From: DASXUG01 sp036504995
GTDB lineage: Bacteria > Pseudomonadota > Gammaproteobacteria > Burkholderiales > Methylophilaceae
Direction of reading: 5' to 3'
Length of the DNA: 64,000 bases
Assembly (NCBI GenBank): GCA_036504995.1
Contig: DASXUG010000015.1
Span: 1 to 64,000 of the forward strand
The notes under the pieces were generated by a model that was not told where the DNA came from, searched no databases, and was given only the letters and a program-made list of their open reading frames with translations. This document shows, piece after piece, positions 23,572-30,744 of this stretch. The number at the start of each line of letters is the position of its first letter. Within the stretch, counting starts at the first letter, position 1. The position numbers were made by a program, and so were the translations under genes.

Positions 23572-24975
23572 ATGTATAAAACGTTTGTCTATATCAACCT
23601 AGCGCTAATCGTTTTAGTGATAAGTGGCTGTGCAACTTCGCCAGCAAATAATGCGATTAAGTCGGTTGAACAGTCAACCAATGCGTATTTGGGTAAAGAA
23701 CTCGCTCTTATTAAAACTGAACAAGAACACACTGCTGCCAATCAACGTATCCAGCAGCTATTGCAAGGTGAGTTGTCGGTGGATGATGCCGTTCAGTTAG
23801 CGTTACTTAACAATAAAAATCTGCAAGCGACCTTATATGAGGTCGGTATTTCTGAAGCGGATCTAGCTCAGGCCAGCAGTTTACCTAACCCACGTTTTTC
23901 GATGTTGTATGCGAAAAATCGCGACCAATACAAAATAGAACAAAGTATCACCTTTAATATTTTATCGCTGTTTACGCGCTCCCTCGCTAAACAAGTAGGC
24001 GAGCAACAACTAGCGCAAACCCAGCAAATGGTGACATTAGAGGTGTTGAAGCTGGCCGCGGAAACGCGTAAAGCATATTTCAATAGCATTGCGGCAGAGC
24101 AAGCGGTGGTCTATATGCAGCAAGTTCAGGATGCGGCGGAATCTAGCGCCTCTCTGGCGAAAGAGATGGCCAAAGCTGGTAATTTTAGTCAGCGCGACCA
24201 AATGCGCGAGCAACTTTTTTATGCGCAAGCCATGGCTGAATATCAGCGTGCTCAGCAGGCATCGGTAGAAGCGCGCGAGCAATTGGCGCGCTTACTTGGC
24301 TTGGTGAATGACACAGCTATTAAATTGCCCAATCGTTTGCCAAATCTACCGACTGAAATTCCCAGTCAATTTGCGCAGCAGCCAGAGGTGGAAGCGCTTG
24401 CCATGAAGCAGCGCTTGGATATTCAAGCCATGCAGCAAGAAACTCAGAGCTTAGCTAAGCGACTGGGTTTAACCAAGACCACGCGTTTTATTAATGTGTT
24501 AGAAGTTGGCCCTGCACGCGTACTAGAGGGTGGGCGTAACGATGGCTATAAAAATGGCGTAGATATCAGTGTTGAATTACCTATCTTTGATTTTGGTGAG
24601 GCGAAGGTTGCCCGTGCTGAGGCCATTTATATGCAAGCGGTGAATCGCCTTGCGGCGCAGGCGGTCAATGCGCGATCACAAGTGCGTCTAGCCTATCGAA
24701 ATTATCGTAGCCAGTATGTGTTGGCAAAACAGTATCAGGATGAAATTATTCCGCTCAGAAAGCGCATGGCAGACGAAAGCTTGTTACGTTATAACGGTAT
24801 GTTGATTAGCGTGTTTGAGTTACTGCAAGATGCACAATTGCAAGTTAGCACCACGCATCAATATATTCAAACGCTGCGAGATTATTGGGTGGCGACATCG
24901 GACCTTGAAATGGTGATGTTGGGCAACCCTTCCAGTGGCGCAAGCAGTTCGCAAAAGGAAGTAAGCTCATGGTAA
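23572..24975 (+). CDS. TolC-family outer membrane lipoprotein
   Basis: Outer-membrane efflux-type protein of 467 residues with a lipoprotein signal (INLALIVLVISGC). It has the OEP internal duplication: SVDDAVQLALLNNKNLQATLYE (~65-86) begins the first half, and long amphipathic helices follow (QDAAESSASLAKEMAKAGN; FDFGEAKVARAEAIYMQAV). No inner-membrane pump or adaptor is in the window. Instead the stop overlaps the multicopper oxidase start by 7 bp, which suggests a role with that enzyme, perhaps copper export as in CusC-like or PcoB-like arrangements. That role is inference. Confidence 0.9.
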   Translation: MYKTFVYINLALIVLVISGCATSPANNAIKSVEQSTNAYLGKELALIKTEQEHTAANQRIQQLLQGELSVDDAVQLALLNNKNLQATLYEVGISEADLAQASSLPNPRFSMLYAKNRDQYKIEQSITFNILSLFTRSLAKQVGEQQLAQTQQMVTLEVLKLAAETRKAYFNSIAAEQAVVYMQQVQDAAESSASLAKEMAKAGNFSQRDQMREQLFYAQAMAEYQRAQQASVEAREQLARLLGLVNDTAIKLPNRLPNLPTEIPSQFAQQPEVEALAMKQRLDIQAMQQETQSLAKRLGLTKTTRFINVLEVGPARVLEGGRNDGYKNGVDISVELPIFDFGEAKVARAEAIYMQAVNRLAAQAVNARSQVRLAYRNYRSQYVLAKQYQDEIIPLRKRMADESLLRYNGMLISVFELLQDAQLQVSTTHQYIQTLRDYWVATSDLEMVMLGNPSSGASSSQKEVSSW

Positions 24976-26369
24976 ACCGTCGCGACTTTTTAGCTAATGC
25001 AGGGATGGCGATTTTAAGCACTGGCTTTGTAACCAAAGCAGGCGCGGCAAGTTTGCCAGAAGCCGTTATGATGCAAGATGCCAATACCCACTCCCCTCTG
25101 CTGCCACCCAATGGTCAGCCGTATAACCCTGTAGTGACCTTAAATGGCTGGACCTTGCCATGGCGTATGAAAAATGGCGTCAAGGAGTTTCACTTAGTTG
25201 CTGAGCCCGTGGTACGTGAGATTGCTCCTGGCATGAAAGCCAATTTATGGGGCTATAACGGACAGTCGCCTGGGCCAACGATTGAGGTGGTAGAGGGTGA
25301 CCATGTGCGTATCTTTGTGACCAATAAATTGCCCGAAAGCACGACCATTCATTGGCACGGTCAGCGTTTGCCCAATGGTATGGATGGGGTGGCGGGTTTA
25401 ACCCAGCCTGCAATTCCCACAGGTAAAACCTACGTGTATGAGTTTATCGCCCAGCGCCCAGGTACCTTTATGTATCACCCACATGCGGATGAAATGCTGC
25501 AAATGGCCATGGGCATGATGGGGTTCTGGGTAACACATCCTAGGCAGAGCAAGCATCCACTGATCACCCAAGTTGACCGCGATTTTTGTTTTTTGATGAA
25601 CGCTTACGACATAGACCCAGGCAGTTATACCCCGAAACCCAACACTATGCTTGATTTTAATTTATGGACATGGAACAGCCGAGCTTTTCCAGGCATCGAC
25701 CCCCTGGTGGTCAGTCAACATGACAAAGTACGCATCCGCATAGGCAACTTAACCATGACCAATCACCCCATACATATACATGGGCATGAGTTTATGGTGA
25801 CAGGTAGTGATGGCGGTCCTTGGCCCAAAGCGGCGCGCGTGCCAGAAGTCACTACCGATATTGGGGTTGGGCAGATGCGCCAAATTGAATTTGTGGCGGA
25901 TGCGGTAGGCGACTGGTCATTACATTGTCACAAGTCGCACCACACCATGAATGCCATGGGGCATCAAGTGCCTAACATGCTAGGGGTAAACCAAGATAAA
26001 GTGGCAGAAAAAATCAATAACCTAATCCCCGACTATATGGCAATGGGTGAGTCGGGTGGTGAGGATATGACGGCGATGCAAATGCCGCTGCCTGAAAATA
26101 CCTTACCCATGATGACAGGGACAGGTCCCTATGGCGCCATTGGCATGGGCGGTATGTTTAGCGTGGTAAAGGTGCGCAAAGGTTTGGCCGCACATGACTA
26201 TAAAGACCCTGGCTGGTATCAAGCGCCTAAACAAACGGTAGCGTATGAGTGGGTAGGGGACGATTCCGTGATGCCAGAGGCTACCAAAGCGGAGGATGCA
26301 AGCTCGACAGCCACGAAAGAGGGTGCTACGCTTAACGTGCGTAAACATGGTGATCATATGCAACATTAG
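24969..26369 (+). CDS. Tat-exported multicopper oxidase (CopA/CumA-like)
   Basis: The 466-residue cupredoxin oxidase has a twin-arginine signal (NRRDFLANAG...KAGAAS). Copper motifs in order: HWHGQRLPNGMDG (~120), MYHPHADEM, HPIHIHGHEF (~266) and HCHKSHHTMNAM (~317), giving the type 1, 2 and 3 sites; the Met ten residues after the Cys is the axial type 1 ligand. The C-terminal third is rich in Met (MGMGG-type runs), common in copper-tolerance oxidases that oxidise Cu(I). AAGGA sits 8 nt before the start, inside the TolC gene. Confidence 0.94.
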   Translation: MVNRRDFLANAGMAILSTGFVTKAGAASLPEAVMMQDANTHSPLLPPNGQPYNPVVTLNGWTLPWRMKNGVKEFHLVAEPVVREIAPGMKANLWGYNGQSPGPTIEVVEGDHVRIFVTNKLPESTTIHWHGQRLPNGMDGVAGLTQPAIPTGKTYVYEFIAQRPGTFMYHPHADEMLQMAMGMMGFWVTHPRQSKHPLITQVDRDFCFLMNAYDIDPGSYTPKPNTMLDFNLWTWNSRAFPGIDPLVVSQHDKVRIRIGNLTMTNHPIHIHGHEFMVTGSDGGPWPKAARVPEVTTDIGVGQMRQIEFVADAVGDWSLHCHKSHHTMNAMGHQVPNMLGVNQDKVAEKINNLIPDYMAMGESGGEDMTAMQMPLPENTLPMMTGTGPYGAIGMGGMFSVVKVRKGLAAHDYKDPGWYQAPKQTVAYEWVGDDSVMPEATKAEDASSTATKEGATLNVRKHGDHMQH

Positions 26370-26465
26370 TGTCATCAAAGCGCATTAATATTGGGGTTAG
26401 CTACTTATTACCTTAAGCATACTCAATCAAGCATCACTTACATTTAAATCGAAGGATGCAAATAA

Positions 26466-27038
26466 ATGCTACGTAGCATCCAAAAACACAGCCGTTTAAT
26501 TGTTCTGGTTGTTTTTCTACTCATTATCTTTTGTATTTTTCAATACTCTGGGTTAAGAGCGCAGTTTAATTTAACGTTTATCAAACAGGCTATTCAGTCG
26601 CACGAGCTGGCAGGTTTGTTATTATTCGTTTTATTATTTACCTTGGGAAATTTAATTCAAATCCCTGGCTGGGTATTTCTGGCAGCGGCAGTGTTGGCCT
26701 TAGGTGAGTGGTTGGGTGGCTTGGCGACGTATATTGCCGCAGTCACAGCTTGTACCACTACGTTCTTCCTGATTCGCTGGGTAGGCGGAAACGCGCTTAG
26801 GCAACTCACTAATCCTCTCGCACTCAAAGCACTTAAACAATTAGACGCCAGACCCATTTTAAGCATGGTGGTGTTGAGAACCCTGCTGCAAACGGCGCCA
26901 CCATTGAATTATGTATTGGCAATTTCAGGCGTAAAGTTTCGTGATTATTTGTTGGCTTGCCTGTTTGGTTTACCTCTTCCCATTATGCTTTATTGCGTTT
27001 TTTTCGATACGCTGGCAAAGTTGCTTAAAATTACATAA
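26466..27038 (+). CDS. TVP38/TMEM64 (VTT/DedA-like) membrane protein
   Basis: 190 residues with five to six hydrophobic helices. GLLLFVLLFTLGNLIQIPGWVF (~47-68) carries the VTT-domain re-entrant motif, and RPILSMVVLRTLLQTAPPLNYVLAISGV (~127-154) matches the family's C-terminal signature. Related proteins move lipids or ions; the exact role is unknown. Similar genes occur near mercury and copper loci. It lies 96 bp after the oxidase and 44 bp before the ECF sigma gene. Confidence 0.85.
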   Translation: MLRSIQKHSRLIVLVVFLLIIFCIFQYSGLRAQFNLTFIKQAIQSHELAGLLLFVLLFTLGNLIQIPGWVFLAAAVLALGEWLGGLATYIAAVTACTTTFFLIRWVGGNALRQLTNPLALKALKQLDARPILSMVVLRTLLQTAPPLNYVLAISGVKFRDYLLACLFGLPLPIMLYCVFFDTLAKLLKIT

Positions 27039-27082
27039 ATAGCATACCAATTATTAAAAGTAATTATTTAGAATAGGCACAA

Positions 27083-27649
27083 ATGACCACTACCGCAAAC
27101 GTCAATGATTGGTTAAACGACCACGGCGATTACCTCTATCGTTTTGCCCTAGCCCGTTTGCGTGACCCAGTGCAGGCGGAAGATGCAGTGCAAGAAACTA
27201 TGTTAGCCGCCATTCAAAGTAAAAGTTTTACGGGTCAATCTAGCCCGCGCACATGGCTGGTAGGCATCCTCAAGCATAAAATTATCGACACGATTCGTCA
27301 GCAAATCAGAGAGCGCCCCACAGAAGACCTTGCCGAAGATTTATCAGAAGACACGGCAGGCGATGAGTATTTTGATGAAGATAATCGCCACTGGAACGAT
27401 GCACCGCAAGCGTGGGGTGTGCCTGATGGCGCACTTGAACAAAAACAATTTCTTGTTATTTTACAAAGCTGTATGGATAAGCTGCCTAAGAAATTAGCCA
27501 GTTTATTTATGTTAAGAGAAGTGATTGAAGAGGATAACGAAAAAATTTGTAAGGATTTGGAAATTACCACGACCAATGCTTGGGTGATGTTGTATCGAGC
27601 CCGAATGGGATTAAGACAATGCCTAGAGCTACATTGGCTAGGTCGATAA
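27083..27649 (+). CDS. ECF-type RNA polymerase sigma factor
   Basis: 188 residues. Region 2 is YLYRFALARLRDPVQAEDAVQETMLAAIQ (~16-45) and region 4 is KLPKKLASLFMLREVIEEDNEKICKDLEITTTNAWVMLYRARMGLRQCL (~132-180). An acidic linker of ~50 residues separates them. It is followed 15 bp later by a zinc-finger anti-sigma gene and then by the RiPP operon. By arrangement it should direct expression of the copper/RiPP genes in response to metal stress; this is inference, as no clear promoter motif shared by the upstream regions was recognised. Confidence 0.93.
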   Translation: MTTTANVNDWLNDHGDYLYRFALARLRDPVQAEDAVQETMLAAIQSKSFTGQSSPRTWLVGILKHKIIDTIRQQIRERPTEDLAEDLSEDTAGDEYFDEDNRHWNDAPQAWGVPDGALEQKQFLVILQSCMDKLPKKLASLFMLREVIEEDNEKICKDLEITTTNAWVMLYRARMGLRQCLELHWLGR

Positions 27650-27664
27650 AGAGAGGAGTGTAAA

Positions 27665-27913
27665 ATGTTAAGTTGTAAACAAGCCAGCAAATTGCTCTCT
27701 CAATCTTTAGACCGCAAGTTGTCTTGGAAAGAGCGTCTAGCGTTGCGTTTTCATTTGCTACTTTGCGATATGTGCACACGTTTTGCAAAGCAATTGAAAA
27801 TTATGCAAAAAGCCATGCAAGATTGGGTGAGCGCAAGTGAGCAAGATGAGTCTATCCAGTTATCTCAAGCGGCCAAGGTACGCATCGCTGAGAAAATTGC
27901 ATCTAAACAATAG
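27665..27913 (+). CDS. Anti-sigma factor with zinc-binding HxxxCxxC motif
   Basis: The small 82-residue soluble protein begins MLSCKQASKLLSQSLDRKLS and carries HLLLCDMC (~31-38), the ZAS-type zinc motif (H-x3-C-x2-C). There is no membrane helix, so it is a cytoplasmic anti-sigma that could sense redox or metal directly through its Cys ligands. GAGGAG lies just before the start, and it is coupled to the sigma gene. Confidence 0.85.
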   Translation: MLSCKQASKLLSQSLDRKLSWKERLALRFHLLLCDMCTRFAKQLKIMQKAMQDWVSASEQDESIQLSQAAKVRIAEKIASKQ

Positions 27914-27989
27914 CGATTCGCGTATTGATTTGGATGCCTAGTAACTTTGAGCAGCGTTAATTTTTTAATTTTTAAATAAGGAAAATATC

Positions 27990-28292
27990 ATGAATACATC
28001 TTCAAAAACTTTAGCACTTTTAGTTGGCGGCGCATTTGCAGCTTCTATCGCAACAACCGCAGTACACGCAGCAGAAAATCCATTTGCGGTTAAAACATTA
28101 ACTTCTGGCTATATGGTTGCCGATGCAACAGATGGCAAAATGAAAGATGGTAAATGCTCAACTGGTAAATGTGGCGCTAATAAGAAAAAAGCGATGGAAG
28201 AAAAAGCACACGAAGGTAAATGCAGCGCCGATAAGAAAGACAAAGAAGGTTCATGCAGTGCCGAGAAAAAAGCAGAGGCTGCAAAAGGTTAA
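27990..28292 (+). CDS. hvfA: HvfA-type Cys-rich RiPP precursor (exported, probable copper-binding peptide)
   Basis: The 100-residue product has a Sec signal (LALLVGGAFAASIATTAVHA, cleavage near residue 27), the family's conserved segment NPF-x5-L-x2-GY-M (~30-42), then a Lys/Glu/Gly-rich tail with four Cys at 56, 61, 78 and 89 in the contexts DGKCS, TGKCG, EGKCS and EGSCS. In the HvfA/bufferin families an MNIO enzyme converts Cys of EGKCG-type motifs to thio-amide/oxazolone-type groups that bind copper. Here the motifs are degenerate: only one is followed by Gly. The next three genes are its expected maturation and accessory genes. AAGGA precedes the start. Confidence 0.87.
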   Translation: MNTSSKTLALLVGGAFAASIATTAVHAAENPFAVKTLTSGYMVADATDGKMKDGKCSTGKCGANKKKAMEEKAHEGKCSADKKDKEGSCSAEKKAEAAKG

Positions 28293-28328
28293 TATTGTCG
28301 CGACGCTATCGCTACAAGCAGTAATCTC

Positions 28329-29213
28329 ATGAAGGCAAATATTATCTCGGGGGCTGGTTTAGGCTTAAAGCGTGAACTGATCCCCCAGATTCAAACAGAG
28401 TTTGGTCAGGCGAGTCTCGCTCACCTTAATTTTGTTGAGATTGCGCCTGAAAACTGGATAGGCGCTGGTGGTCGTGCGGAGCAGCAACTGGCATGGTTTG
28501 CTGAGCGCTTTCCTATTGTTTGTCATGGGCTATCCCTTTCATTAGGCGGTGTTGATCCGCTTAATGAAGCTTTTCTAGGCCAAGTAAAGCAGTTTTTACA
28601 TGCTAATCAAATCTCGCTATATACCGAACATTTGAGCTATTGCTCAGATATACGCAATGGCAAAAGTGGCTATTTGTATGATTTGCTGCCTATTCCGTTT
28701 ACTGAAGAGGCTGTGCATTACGTGGCGGCACGTATCCGTCGTACCCAAGATATTTTAGAGCGCCGTATTGCAGTAGAAAACGCTTCATTTTACGTGGCTG
28801 CACCCATTTCTGAAATGAGTGAGCTTAGTTTTATCAAAGCCGTGATTGAAGAAGCAGATTGTGATTTGCACTTAGACATTAACAATATTTACGTGAATAG
28901 CGTTAACTTTAACTTCGACCCATTTGAATTTTTGCGTGGCATACAGTCAGCAGGTTTGGGCAAGCGCATTGTTTACGCCCATATCGCGGGCCATTATCAA
29001 GAGGCGCCAGATTTAATCATTGATACCCATGGCGAAAACGTTATCGACACCGTGTGGCAGATGTTAGCGCAAGCCTATACATTGTTCGGCAGTTTCCCTA
29101 CCTTGTTAGAGCGCGATAATAATATTCCGCCGCTACTAGAGGTGATGAAAGAGGTCGATCGTATTGCAAATTATCAGGCCGCTTCAACCGATGCTAAGGT
29201 TGCTTGCGGATGA
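28329..29213 (+). CDS. hvfB: DUF692 multinuclear iron oxidase (MNIO), HvfB/BufB-like RiPP maturase
   Basis: The 294-residue TIM-barrel enzyme modifies Cys residues of the precursor using oxygen at a multi-iron site. Visible ligands and motifs in order: HGLSLSLGG (~61-69), YTEHLSY (~98-104), ENASFY (~152-157), DINNIYVN (~186-193), HIAGHY (~218-223), DTHGENV (~232-238) and LLERDNN near the C-terminus. All positions that hold the irons in DUF692 proteins look intact. It is 36 bp after the precursor gene and overlaps the next gene by ATGA. Confidence 0.93.
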   Translation: MKANIISGAGLGLKRELIPQIQTEFGQASLAHLNFVEIAPENWIGAGGRAEQQLAWFAERFPIVCHGLSLSLGGVDPLNEAFLGQVKQFLHANQISLYTEHLSYCSDIRNGKSGYLYDLLPIPFTEEAVHYVAARIRRTQDILERRIAVENASFYVAAPISEMSELSFIKAVIEEADCDLHLDINNIYVNSVNFNFDPFEFLRGIQSAGLGKRIVYAHIAGHYQEAPDLIIDTHGENVIDTVWQMLAQAYTLFGSFPTLLERDNNIPPLLEVMKEVDRIANYQAASTDAKVACG

Positions 29214-29965
29214 GTGCTTTAGAGCAAATCCCTAGCTTTCAAGCTTACCAGCAGGCTTTTACAGGTTATCTACGCAACCCCAAGCAAAAAATGCCTAAAG
29301 GCGTGACCACCAAACGCATGCGGGTCTATGCTGAAATTGTATTTAACAATCTGTTTGAATCTGTCTCAGCTTGTTACCCTGTGAGCCAAAAGGTACTTGG
29401 AAAACGCGCTTGGAAAAAGTTAGTGCGCGGCTTTTTTAGCGATTATCAATCTGAAACGCCGGTTTTTAGAGAAATCCCCGAGCAGTTTTTAAACTACTTA
29501 AATACACGAAATGATTTGCCGCCTTGCCTTGCCTCGCTTGCACATTATGAGTGGGTCGAGCTGGCGGTTTCAACCATGCAAGTGCCAGATTTAGCAGACG
29601 TTAATCCACATGGGGACTTGTTGGAGAATAGACCAGTGTTAAATCCTGCATTAGCGCTGTTACATTATGACTATCTCGTGCAGTTCATCTCTCCCCGCAT
29701 CAAGCCTGCCGAGCCGCTTGCAAATCCTGTGCATTTGCTGGTATATCGTAATATGGCGTTTGAGGTTAAGTTTATTGAAACTAACCCCATTACAGCACGT
29801 TTGCTGGCGTTGTTGCAAACAGGTGAGCATACAGGTCACGCTGCGCTAGCGTTGATTGCCACAGAGTTACAACATCCCGAGCCAGAAGCCGTCAGCAACT
29901 TTGGCGCGCAGATTTTGCATGATATGCAAGCGCAAGGCGTGATTTTAGGCACAAGACAAAGCTAA
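29210..29965 (+). CDS. hvfC: DUF2063 partner protein, HvfC/BufC-like
   Basis: 251 residues. The N-terminal DUF2063 domain (PSFQAYQQAFTGYLRNP; VYAEIVFNNLFESVSACYPV; FFSDYQSETPVF) is the part that recognises the precursor leader and assists the MNIO enzyme in this family. The C-terminal half (HLLVYRNMAFEVKFIETNP) is the second conserved domain. The start is ATG 29210, overlapping the hvfB stop; an upstream TTG is unlikely. Confidence 0.9.
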   Translation: MSALEQIPSFQAYQQAFTGYLRNPKQKMPKGVTTKRMRVYAEIVFNNLFESVSACYPVSQKVLGKRAWKKLVRGFFSDYQSETPVFREIPEQFLNYLNTRNDLPPCLASLAHYEWVELAVSTMQVPDLADVNPHGDLLENRPVLNPALALLHYDYLVQFISPRIKPAEPLANPVHLLVYRNMAFEVKFIETNPITARLLALLQTGEHTGHAALALIATELQHPEPEAVSNFGAQILHDMQAQGVILGTRQS

Positions 29966-29976
29966 AAAGTTGTAAG

Positions 29977-30051
29977 GGTTTCTCCCATTAAACGACTAAG
30001 TTTCGTAAGTTCAATTTAGTCATGTAAGTTCAATTTAATTAGGGAGAAACC
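29977..30051 (+). promoter_or_regulatory. Long stem with two tandem repeats that can hide the doxX ribosome binding site
   Basis: GGTTTCTCCC (29977-29986) is the exact reverse complement of GGGAGAAACC (30042-30051), and the latter contains the AGGGAG ribosome binding site of the doxX gene (ATG 30055). Adjacent ATTAA/TTAAT can extend the stem with a two-base bulge. The loop holds the 14-bp sequence GTAAGTTCAATTTA twice (30005-30018 and 30024-30037, 19-bp period). It may be a cis RNA switch or protein-binding repeat for doxX expression. Confidence 0.55.
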
Positions 30052-30054
30052 ACT

Positions 30055-30570
30055 ATGTCGTCCACAATCAAATCTGCAGCAAGCCTGTATTGCTTAGCTA
30101 TTAAATATTTAGAAGCACTCGCACCATTTATTCCACTACTCGTTTTGCGCCTATTACTAGCCTGGGAATTTGGCGAATCGGGTTACGAGAAATTCACTGG
30201 GGTTAACTGGTTTGCCGATGTTACCTTCCCATTTCCGTTTAACTTGCTTCCAGCCTCGTTTAGTTGGAATTTGTCGATGATTTTTGAGTTGGCCGGTGCT
30301 GTAGCTTTAGTGCTGGGGTTCGCGACCCGCTTTTTCAGTGCTTCCCTGATGGTAGTAACCGTGGTGGCAATCAGTGCCGTGCATTGGCCAGAACATTGGA
30401 ACACGTTAGCCGAATTGCTAAAAGGCTATCGCATAGTCGATGAAGATGGAGATGGTTTTGGTAACTATAAATTACCGTTGATTTACCTAGTGATGTTCTT
30501 GCCCTTATTGTTTGGTGGCGCAGGTAAGATCAGTGTGGATGCTTGGCTGAGCAAAAAGTGTAAAGTTTAA
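30055..30570 (+). CDS. DoxX-family membrane protein (HvfD-like)
   Basis: 171 residues with four hydrophobic helices. PLLVLRLLLAWEFGESGYEKFTG (~27-49) and ELAGAVALVLGFATRFFSASLM (~82-103) are the DoxX signature. A DoxX gene usually closes HvfABC/BufABC operons and is thought to take part in redox chemistry or quinol-linked maturation of the peptide at the membrane; the role is not established. Its ribosome binding site lies inside a long inverted repeat. Confidence 0.9.
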   Translation: MSSTIKSAASLYCLAIKYLEALAPFIPLLVLRLLLAWEFGESGYEKFTGVNWFADVTFPFPFNLLPASFSWNLSMIFELAGAVALVLGFATRFFSASLMVVTVVAISAVHWPEHWNTLAELLKGYRIVDEDGDGFGNYKLPLIYLVMFLPLLFGGAGKISVDAWLSKKCKV

Positions 30571-30692
30571 CCATGTAGTAGGTGCTTAAGGAGCTAAGGT
30601 GGGCAAGCACTGCTAGCCCACCAGTTGTGTTAATTGGCGATGTTGGTTTGCAAGATAAAGTATTTTGCATACCCTAGGCTTGTTCCAAAAAC

Positions 30693-30732
30693 GCAACCCG
30701 CATTACCGTCATTCCCGTGAGAACGGGGTTGC
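30693..30732. repeat. REP-like palindromic element
   Basis: Contains CGTCATTCCCGTGAGAACGG, the kind of dispersed palindrome found in many proteobacterial intergenic regions. Inner arms CCCGT (30714-30718) and ACGGG (30723-30727); outer arms GCAACC (30693-30698) and GGTTGC (30727-30732). It lies between the convergent doxX and dinG genes and may act in termination. Only one copy was seen in the window. Confidence 0.5.
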
Positions 30733-30744
30733 ATTGGATTTTTC

